A stretch of 15,855 bases of DNA, taken from positions 1-15,855 of the forward strand of contig CAYYNP010000237.1 of NCBI GenBank assembly GCA_964472545.1. The letters are read 5' to 3'. The notes beneath the pieces were generated by a model, which saw nothing but the letters and a program-made list of their open reading frames with translations, did not search any database and was not told the DNA's origin. Source of the stretch: CAYYNP01 sp964472545. Lineage in GTDB: Bacteria; Planctomycetota; Planctomycetia; Pirellulales; Thermoguttaceae. Below are positions 6,171 to 13,157 of the stretch, in pieces. Every line of letters starts with the position of its first letter. Position 1 is the first letter of the stretch. A program made the position numbers and the translations under genes.

Positions 6171-9100
6171 AGCCGGATTGGGAACAACTCGAACTGAGCC
6201 CGGCCGAGCGGGAACTGGAGCAGGCGCTCGGTGCGCTGGCGCCTGCCGAGTCGGGTTTGGAGCGGGGCGCCGTGTTCGCCGACAAGATCGTGGCGTCGCC
6301 GGTTTCTCCCCTCGGCCTCGGTTTGCCCAGCGGTCGTTCGTTTCTCGCGGGCGTGGCCGGCGGGTCGATCGTGGCCAGTGTGCTGCTGGTCGTGTTGCTG
6401 TTGAACGTCTTGCGGCCGTCGGCACCGGATGATCCACAGCCGGGGCCGCGCCAGATCGCGAATCCACCGGTAGACGAGCCCAACATACCGCAAGACGAGC
6501 AGGTCGTGGACGCCCCGGCCCCCGGCCCCAGGTACGTCGAGATGGCGTCGGCCCGTATCCGGCTGATCGGCGAGCCCCGCTACGAGATCCTCGATCCCGG
6601 ACGGATTCGGCTGGAGGAAGGCGAACTGTTCGTCAGCGTTGAACGGACGGGCGAACCGCTGGTGATCGAAACCCCGGCCGGCACGGCCACCACACAAGCG
6701 TCGCAATCGTACATTCGTGCCCAACTGGCGGCCGTTGAGGACGTCGGTAACCGACAAGATCCATCCGTCGACCCCTCAGACCCTAATCCCCCCGGAGTCG
6801 GTCCCATGTCTACGTTTCGCGCACTAACCGCCGTGATGATCCTCAGCGGTATGGTCGAGCTGTCGAATCCGCTCGGCCAGGTCAGCGGAGGCCCCGGAGA
6901 ATTGCTGGCCGCCGAAGAGGGCGGCGTGCCGGACAAGGCATTGCCCAAGACGGCCATCGAGCGGCTCAAACCGATCATTGCCAAGGCGATCGAAGACAAG
7001 GCCTATCCCGAGGCGATCAAGGCGATCGGCCAGCGGATCGCCCTGGAGGGCCAGATCCAAGGCGACAAGCCGGAAGAGAAGATCGTGCGGCTCGAGGCCG
7101 AGATCGCCAAGGCCCCGCAGCAGATGCGGCCGACGATGGAAGCGATCTTGGCCCATTGGTATTGGCAGTACTTTCAAGCCAACCGCTGGCGGTTCATGCA
7201 GCGAACGGCGACGGCCGAGCCGCCTGGCGACGATATCTTGACGTGGGACTTGAAGCGCATCCTGGCCGAGATCGACCGGCATTTCACGATCGCCCTGGCC
7301 GCGGAAGCCGAGTTGAAGAAGATCCCCGTCGGCGAGTACGACGCCCTGCTGACCAAGGGCAACGTGCCGGATGGCTATCGCCCTACGCTCTACGACTTCT
7401 TGGCCTTCGAGGCGATCGGCTTCTATTCGGCGGCCGAACAGGCCGGCTCGCGGGCCGAGTACGCCTTCGACCTGATGGCCGATACGCCAATCTTTGCCAC
7501 GGCCGATGCGTTTGTCGCCTGGGAGCTCGAGACCGCCGACACGCAGTCGCCCACCGTCAAGGCGATTCGGCTCCATCAGGACTTGCTTCGGCTCCACAAG
7601 GACGACGACGATCCGGCCGCCCGATTGGATGCCGACCTAGGCCGGCTGGTCTTTGGATACAACAAGGCGTTTGGCGAGGAGAAGGCCGCCCGCTACAAGG
7701 CGGCGCTGAGGCGATACGTCGACCGCCACGGCGATCACGAGATCTCTGCCCGAGCCCGGGCGTATTGGGCCGGCGTATTGAAGCAGGAGGACGACCTGGT
7801 CGAGGCCCATCGGCTGGCCATGCAGGGCAAACGGGCGTTCCCCGAGAGTTTTGGCGGCAAGATGTGCCATAACCTGATCGAAGAGATCGAGGCCAAGAGC
7901 GCCGACGTGCGGATCGAACGGGTGTGGTGCGCCCCGTGGCCGAAGATTCAGGTCGAGTATCGCAACGTCGAGCAGGTCCACTTCCGCGCCGTGAAGGCGG
8001 ATTGGGCGGCGCGAGCCAAGTCGGGCCACCATCGGTCGAGCCAGTTGAGTGAGAGCCAGCGCGGCGCCCTGCTGGCGAAGGAGCCCGACCTACAGTGGTC
8101 GGCCAAGCTGCCGGCGACCGACGACTACCAATCTCGCACCGAGGTGTTGCCCACGCCCGAGGACCTCGAGCCGGGGTTCTACTTCCTGCTGGCCAGTTCC
8201 GATCCGAAGTTCTCCGGCGACGACAACGTCGTCCGGTGCAGCGAGTTCTGGGTGAGCGACTTGGCCTTGGTGATGCGCACGCGATCGGGGCAGACGGAAC
8301 TCGCCGGCTTCGTGCTCGAGGCCGATTCCGGCGAGCCGATCGAGGGTGCCGAAGTCCAATTGTGGGTGCGGCCCGGATGGCAAGGCGGATGGCAACCGGG
8401 GCCGAAGACGAAGACCGACCGCAACGGGCTGTTCGCGATCGAGGGCACGCATCAGAAGAACCACCTCCTGTTGGCGACGCACAAGGGACGGCAATTGGCC
8501 ACCGGCAACGAGTACTCGGTCTATTCGCGGCCAAGGCAACAGGACCCCTATCGCCGCACGGTCTTCTTCACCGACCGCTCGCTCTATCGGCCCGGACAGA
8601 CCGTCAACTACAAGGGCATCTGCATCCGCGTCGATCAGAAGTCCGACAACTACGCCACGCTGCCCGGCGAAAACGTCAAGGTCGTCTTCCACGACCACAA
8701 CGGCAAGGAGATCGCCCGGCAGCAACATCGGGCCAACGACTACGGTTCGTTCAGCGGCAGCTTCACCGCCCCACGCGACCGGCTCACCGGGCGGATGTCG
8801 ATCCGCGTCGACGGCGAGCCGCAAGGGCAGACGGCCTTTAACGTCGAAGAGTACAAGCGGCCGAAGTTCCAGGTGACCGTCGACCCGCCGAAGACCGCGC
8901 CGAAACTCGGCGGTGAGGTGGCGATGCAGGGTAAAGCCACGGCTTACACCGGCGCGGCGGTCGACGGGGCCAAAGTTCGCTGGCGGGTGGTGCGCGAGGT
9001 CCGTTATCCGGTCTGGTGGTCTTGGCGATGCTGGTGGCGGCCGCGGCAAACGTCCAGTCAAGAAATCACCCGCGGCACGGCCACCACCGAGCCGGACGGC

Positions 9101-12100
9101 ACGTTCGACGTCGCCTTCACCGCCAAGCCGGACCTTTCCGTGTCGGAAAAGGCCGAGCCGACGTTCGTCTATAGCGTCTATGCCGACGTGACCGACACCA
9201 CCGGCGAGACCCGTTCGGCCCAGCAGACGACCCGCGTGGGCTACACGGCGCTGGCCGCCTCGATGGCCGCCAACAGTTGGCTCCCCAAAGACAAGCCGGT
9301 CGAAATCCTCGTCACCACGACCACACTCGACGGCGAGGGCCAATCGGCCGACTGCACGCTGAAGGTCTATCGGCTGATAGAACCCGAGAAGGTCGGGCGG
9401 GCTACCTGGAGTTACGGCCAAAGTCCGGCTCCCGGCAGCCGCAAAGCGGACGGCCGAGACGCGGCACCTCCGCCCGATCCGGCCAATCCGAACTCCTGGG
9501 AACTGGGCGAGATGGCGGCCGAGAGGGGTCTCACCACCGGCAGCGACGGAAAGGCGTCGTGCAAGGTCAAGCTCTCGCCCGGCCCGTACCGCGCCGTGTT
9601 GACCACGCAGGACCGCTTCGGCAAAGAGGTCGCCGCCGTACAGCCGCTGACCGTGATCGACCCCGACGCCAAACGGTTCTCGATGAAGATCCCCTATCGG
9701 GTCATGGGGCCGAGGTGGTCGCTGGAGCCGGGCGAGGAGTTCATCGCGCTATGGGGCTCGGGCTACGATCGGGCTCGAGCGTACGTCGAGATCGAGCATC
9801 GCGGCAAGCTGCTGCAGGCCTTCTGGACCGAGCCGGGCGTCACCCAGCAAATCGTCAAGCAGACCGTGACCGAGGCGATGCGCGGCAGTTTCCGGCTCCG
9901 CACGACGATGGTCCGCGAAAACTGGGCCTACACCACGTCGTATCACGTGGGCGTGCCGTGGACGAACAAAGAACTGACCGTGGCCTGGGAACACTTCGTC
10001 TCGAAGCTCGAACCGGGCCAGAAAGAAACCTGGACCGCGGTGGTCAGCGGCCCGGACGCCAAGCAGGCGGTGGCCGAGATGGTCGTGGCACTCTACGACG
10101 AGTCGTTGGACGCCTACCGGCCGCACGACTGGATGAGCGGCTTCGGCGTCTTCCGCCGCGACTCGTCGAACCTCTCGACGCGATTCGAGAACCCACAGCG
10201 GCAACTCCATCGAATCCACGGCAAGTGGATCCGCTATCCCCGCGACGCGACGATGAACTATCGGGCGTTTCCCGTGGAAATCGTGGCTCAACTCTGGGGA
10301 AGTCGTTACTGGCGGAAGGGGCGAGCGGGAGGGGGATACGGGAATCGACTTCAAAGCGAGTCAATGCTGTACAGCTTTGCACTGGCGGAAGGCAAGGCCG
10401 GCGAGTCGGAATCCCTGCGGCAGGGGCTCGACGCAGCCAGTCTAGCGAACAGCGACAAGGGGCGAGGACAAGCCGGCGCCCCTGCCGGTGTCGGGCTAGA
10501 TCTGAACAACGTCACCGCGCGGAAGAACCTCAACGAAACGGCCTTCTTCTTCCCCCACCTGGTCTCCAACGCCGACGGCCAGGTGCGGATCGAATTCACC
10601 ATGCCCGAGGCGCTCACGAAATGGAAGTTCCTCGGCTTCGCCCACGACAACCGGCTCCGCGCGGGCCTGTTGACCGATAGCGTGGTGACGGCCAAGGACC
10701 TGATGGTGCAACCCAATCCGCCGCGGTTCTTGCGCGAGGGCGACATGGTCGAGTTCACCGTCAAGGTGAGCAACCAATCGCCGACCGTGCAGAAGGGTAG
10801 CGTGCGCTTGACGCTGGCCGACGCCCGGACCGCCAAGCCGATCGACGCCGCCCTGGGCAACACGGCCACCGATCAATCGTTCGAGATCGCCGCCGAGCAG
10901 TCGCGATCCTTCTCCTGGAAACTCCGCGTGCCGGATGGACTGGGCCCGATCATCTACAAAACGGTCGGCTCGACCGGGCGGCTTTCCGACGGCGAGGAGG
11001 GCATGCTGCCCGTGCTTTCGCGGCGGGTGTTGGTCACCGAATCGCTGCCGCTGCCGATCCGCGGGCCGAAGACCAAGGATTTTGCGTTCGATCGGCTGCT
11101 CAAATCCGGCGAATCCGACACATTGCGACACCAGACGCTCACCGTCGAGATGGTCTCCAATCCGTCGTGGTACGCGGTGATGGCGTTGCCGTACTTGATG
11201 GAATATCCGCACGAGTGCAGCGAGCAAGTCTTCAATCGGCTCTACGCCAACGCCCTGGCCCGGCACATCGCCGCCAGCGATCCGAAGATCCGCCGCGTGT
11301 TCGACACCTGGAAGGCGGCCGGTGGCGATACGCTCGACAGCCCGCTTCAGAAGAACCAAGACCTCAAGGCCGTGCTGTTGGAGGAGACGCCCTGGGTGCG
11401 TCAGGCCGACAACGAGAGTCAGGCCCGCAAGAACGTGGGCATTCTGTTCGACGACAATCGGCTCAACGACGAGACGGCCCGGTTGCTGCGAAAGCTGGCC
11501 GAAATGCAGCACGCCAGCGGCGCGTGGCCCTGGTTCCCCGGCGGACGCCCGAACGACTACATCACGCTCTACATCACCACCGGCTTCGGCCGTCTGCGGC
11601 ATCTGGGCGTGCCGATCGATACGGCCCCGGCGGTCAAGTCGCTCTCGCGCTTGGACGGCTGGATCGACAAGAAGTACCGCGAGATTCTCGCACACAGCGA
11701 CCCGAAGAAGAACCATCTCTCCTCAATCATCGCGCTGTATCTCTACGGCCGCAGCTTCTTCCTCGACGACCAGGCCGTCGACGCCAAGCATCAAGAGGCC
11801 GTCGACTACTTCCTCGGCCAAGCCCGCAAGTACTGGTTCGAGCTGAACTGCCGGCAGTCACAGGCCCATTTGGCCGTGGCCTTGAAACGGTTCGGCAACC
11901 GCGACACGGCCAAGTTGATCGTGCGTTCGATCAAAGAACGCTCGGTCACCGACGACGAACTCGGCATGTTCTGGCGCGACACGGAGCGCTCCTGGTGGTG
12001 GTATCGGGCCCCGATCGAAAGCCAGGCGATGATGATCGAGGCCTTCGACGAAGTAGCCAACGACCAAGAGGCGGTCGAAGAGTGTAAGGTCTGGCTGTTG

Positions 12101-12823
12101 AAGCAGAAGCAGACCCAGGACTGGAAGACCACCAAGGCCACCGCCGACGCGATCTACGCCCTGCTGCTCCGCGGCAGCGACATGCTGGCTTCCGACGCCC
12201 TGGTCGAGGTCGCCTTGGGTGGCCAGGCGATCAAGCCCGAGCAGGTCGAAGCCGGCACCGGCTACTATCGGCAGCGGTTTGTCCGTAGCGAGATCAAGCC
12301 GGAATTGGGAGAAATCCGCCTGAAGAAGACCGACGAAGGCGTCGCCTGGGGGAGCGTCCACTGGCAGTATCTCGAAGACATGGCCAAGGTGACCGCGCAC
12401 GACGGCACACCGCTTAAACTCGAGAAGGCCCTCTTTGTCAAGCGTCACACGGCCGCCGGGCCCGTGCTCGAGAAGGTCGCCGGGCCGGTCGCCGTCGGCA
12501 ACGAACTGGTCGTGCGGGTCGTGCTGCGGACCGACCGCGACATGGAGTACGTCCACCTGAAGGACTACCGCGGCAGCGGCACCGAGCCCGTCAACGTGCT
12601 CTCGCGCTACAAGTCCCGGGACGGCCTTTACTACTACGAATCGACCAAGGACACCGCCAGCCATTTCTTCATCGACTACCTGCCCAAGGGCACCTACGTC
12701 TTCGAGTATTCGGTCCGCGTGCAACTGAAGGGCACGTACCAGACCGGCTTCGCGCAGATCCAGTGCATGTACGCTCCGGAATTCAACGGGCACTCGGAGA
12801 GCATCGTGTTGGAGGTGAAGTAG
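6167..12823 (+). CDS. putative anti-sigma/FecR-like membrane segment fused to alpha-2-macroglobulin-like protease trap
   Basis: A 2218-residue open frame. Residues 1-59 (LSPAERELEQALGALAP at 10-26) resemble the cytosolic part of membrane proteins that follow ECF sigma factors in Planctomycetes. One membrane span lies at about 60-82. A proline-rich linker follows, then a short FecR-like segment (RIRLEEGELFVSVERTG, then ETPAGTATT, to residue 176) that breaks off early. From M214 comes a remnant signal-like stretch (ALTAVMILSGMVEL, 219-232). Next are an alpha-helical region (about 262-575) and macroglobulin domains with VFFTDRSLYRPGQ (799-811) and FNVEEYKRPKF (891-901). The conserved NETAFFFPHL (1456-1465) follows, then YPHECSEQ, whose C1684 and Q1687 can form the internal thioester. 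An alpha-helical thioester domain (MQHASGAWPWFPGG, 1780-1793) and a C-terminal beta domain complete it. Bacterial macroglobulins trap attacking proteases in the periplasm. No pbpC-type neighbour is present. Start choice: the ATGA overlap with the sigma factor; an alternative start at 6806 would give a 2005-residue macroglobulin. Confidence 0.85.
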   Translation: MKPDWEQLELSPAERELEQALGALAPAESGLERGAVFADKIVASPVSPLGLGLPSGRSFLAGVAGGSIVASVLLVVLLLNVLRPSAPDDPQPGPRQIANPPVDEPNIPQDEQVVDAPAPGPRYVEMASARIRLIGEPRYEILDPGRIRLEEGELFVSVERTGEPLVIETPAGTATTQASQSYIRAQLAAVEDVGNRQDPSVDPSDPNPPGVGPMSTFRALTAVMILSGMVELSNPLGQVSGGPGELLAAEEGGVPDKALPKTAIERLKPIIAKAIEDKAYPEAIKAIGQRIALEGQIQGDKPEEKIVRLEAEIAKAPQQMRPTMEAILAHWYWQYFQANRWRFMQRTATAEPPGDDILTWDLKRILAEIDRHFTIALAAEAELKKIPVGEYDALLTKGNVPDGYRPTLYDFLAFEAIGFYSAAEQAGSRAEYAFDLMADTPIFATADAFVAWELETADTQSPTVKAIRLHQDLLRLHKDDDDPAARLDADLGRLVFGYNKAFGEEKAARYKAALRRYVDRHGDHEISARARAYWAGVLKQEDDLVEAHRLAMQGKRAFPESFGGKMCHNLIEEIEAKSADVRIERVWCAPWPKIQVEYRNVEQVHFRAVKADWAARAKSGHHRSSQLSESQRGALLAKEPDLQWSAKLPATDDYQSRTEVLPTPEDLEPGFYFLLASSDPKFSGDDNVVRCSEFWVSDLALVMRTRSGQTELAGFVLEADSGEPIEGAEVQLWVRPGWQGGWQPGPKTKTDRNGLFAIEGTHQKNHLLLATHKGRQLATGNEYSVYSRPRQQDPYRRTVFFTDRSLYRPGQTVNYKGICIRVDQKSDNYATLPGENVKVVFHDHNGKEIARQQHRANDYGSFSGSFTAPRDRLTGRMSIRVDGEPQGQTAFNVEEYKRPKFQVTVDPPKTAPKLGGEVAMQGKATAYTGAAVDGAKVRWRVVREVRYPVWWSWRCWWRPRQTSSQEITRGTATTEPDGTFDVAFTAKPDLSVSEKAEPTFVYSVYADVTDTTGETRSAQQTTRVGYTALAASMAANSWLPKDKPVEILVTTTTLDGEGQSADCTLKVYRLIEPEKVGRATWSYGQSPAPGSRKADGRDAAPPPDPANPNSWELGEMAAERGLTTGSDGKASCKVKLSPGPYRAVLTTQDRFGKEVAAVQPLTVIDPDAKRFSMKIPYRVMGPRWSLEPGEEFIALWGSGYDRARAYVEIEHRGKLLQAFWTEPGVTQQIVKQTVTEAMRGSFRLRTTMVRENWAYTTSYHVGVPWTNKELTVAWEHFVSKLEPGQKETWTAVVSGPDAKQAVAEMVVALYDESLDAYRPHDWMSGFGVFRRDSSNLSTRFENPQRQLHRIHGKWIRYPRDATMNYRAFPVEIVAQLWGSRYWRKGRAGGGYGNRLQSESMLYSFALAEGKAGESESLRQGLDAASLANSDKGRGQAGAPAGVGLDLNNVTARKNLNETAFFFPHLVSNADGQVRIEFTMPEALTKWKFLGFAHDNRLRAGLLTDSVVTAKDLMVQPNPPRFLREGDMVEFTVKVSNQSPTVQKGSVRLTLADARTAKPIDAALGNTATDQSFEIAAEQSRSFSWKLRVPDGLGPIIYKTVGSTGRLSDGEEGMLPVLSRRVLVTESLPLPIRGPKTKDFAFDRLLKSGESDTLRHQTLTVEMVSNPSWYAVMALPYLMEYPHECSEQVFNRLYANALARHIAASDPKIRRVFDTWKAAGGDTLDSPLQKNQDLKAVLLEETPWVRQADNESQARKNVGILFDDNRLNDETARLLRKLAEMQHASGAWPWFPGGRPNDYITLYITTGFGRLRHLGVPIDTAPAVKSLSRLDGWIDKKYREILAHSDPKKNHLSSIIALYLYGRSFFLDDQAVDAKHQEAVDYFLGQARKYWFELNCRQSQAHLAVALKRFGNRDTAKLIVRSIKERSVTDDELGMFWRDTERSWWWYRAPIESQAMMIEAFDEVANDQEAVEECKVWLLKQKQTQDWKTTKATADAIYALLLRGSDMLASDALVEVALGGQAIKPEQVEAGTGYYRQRFVRSEIKPELGEIRLKKTDEGVAWGSVHWQYLEDMAKVTAHDGTPLKLEKALFVKRHTAAGPVLEKVAGPVAVGNELVVRVVLRTDRDMEYVHLKDYRGSGTEPVNVLSRYKSRDGLYYYESTKDTASHFFIDYLPKGTYVFEYSVRVQLKGTYQTGFAQIQCMYAPEFNGHSESIVLEVK
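6794..6808 (+). promoter_or_regulatory. internal ribosome binding site and alternative ATG within the giant ORF
   Basis: GGAG (6794-6797) stands 8 nt before an in-frame ATG (6806-6808). The peptide that follows, MSTFRALTAVMILSGM, looks like the start of an exported protein. The 20 or so codons before it encode an unstructured D/P/S/N-rich linker that reads like former non-coding DNA. This may be a live second start giving a free macroglobulin, or the scar of a gene fusion. Confidence 0.45.
10295..10531 (+). other. candidate protease bait region of the macroglobulin
   Basis: Residues 1377-1455 form a flexible stretch rich in Gly, Ala, Ser, Arg and Lys (RKGRAGGGYGNR, EGKAGESESLR, DKGRGQAGAPAG). 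It sits directly before the conserved NETAFFFPHL block, where the bait region lies in macroglobulins. It offers many trypsin-like cleavage sites and has visibly different codon use from its flanks (AGT, CTA, GGA, TCA codons). Its role is inferred from position and composition. Confidence 0.5.
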
Positions 12824-12863
12824 GCGGGAGGGGCCGGTCGGGAGGAGGCGAGACAGGAAGACG

Positions 12864-12964
12864 GACAGGATTACGGGATGGTCAGGATGAGAAGGGCAGG
12901 CCGAGCATCCCGTCAATCCTGTAATCCCGTCCAAACACCATCCTGTTGATCCTGTAATCCTGTC
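12864..12964. repeat. three copies of a 26-bp ACAGGAT-type repeat, one direct and two inverted
   Basis: Copy 1 (12864-12889, +) begins GACAGGATTACGGGATGG. Copies 2 (12906-12931) and 3 (12939-12964) are on the - strand and begin, read on that strand, GACGGGATTACAGGATTG and GACAGGATTACAGGATCA. Pairs agree at 21-22 of 26 positions. Each unit is itself built of about three 8-9 bp subunits (ACAGGATT-like). Copy 1 can pair with copy 2 or 3 to form a hairpin. Similar ATCCTGTAATCCTGTC strings are, from memory, widespread between genes in several phyla, with no settled function. Confidence 0.85.
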
Positions 12965-13047
12965 AAACAAGAACCCCGTCACTTCTGCCCGGTTCTCTTT
13001 CTCTCTCCCCACCACCTCGCCACCTCCAAAGACTCTCCCCCGTCCGG

Positions 13048-13076
13048 TTGCTATCGCCGGCTACGGATGCTACCGT
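13048..13076 (+). promoter_or_regulatory. weak candidate promoter for the GH36-like gene
   Basis: TTGCTA (13048-13053) and TACCGT (13071-13076) are separated by 17 bp, with TGC directly before the -10 box. The -10 matches only three of six consensus bases. The TGCTAC core is shared with the candidate -10 of the oxidoreductase gene (TGCTACGAT). Confidence 0.25.
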
Positions 13077-13157
13077 GATGTGCGTCGCCACCGCCGCGTC
13101 GGGTCTTGATTGGCGGTCGTCTGCGGGCCAAGAGCTTCCATTTGGGGGAAGGTGATC

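Larger units (their letters stand above)
12824..13157 (+). other. 334-bp intergenic region between the giant ORF and the GH36-like gene
   Basis: No gene is seen here. From left to right it holds a purine-rich stretch (12827-12860), three ACAGGAT-type repeat units (12864-12964), a pyrimidine-rich tract (about 12990-13045), a candidate promoter (13048-13076) and the leader of the GH36-like gene. No hairpin followed by a T-tract was found, so the end of the sigma factor operon transcript is not marked by a standard intrinsic terminator. Confidence 0.7.

Noticed and set aside
8090..9421. Long - strand open frame of 443 codons opposite the macroglobulin
   Set aside because: The + strand shows macroglobulin motifs through this stretch; the - strand product has none.
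9277..10680. 467-codon + strand frame overlapping the macroglobulin
   Set aside because: Its translation is low-complexity R/G/Q-rich and out of frame with conserved macroglobulin motifs.
11204..11229. Loss of the thioester because the motif is not GCGEQ
   Set aside because: The residues that form the bond, Cys and Gln in C-x-E-Q, are both present (C1684, Q1687); bacterial homologues commonly vary the flanking residues.
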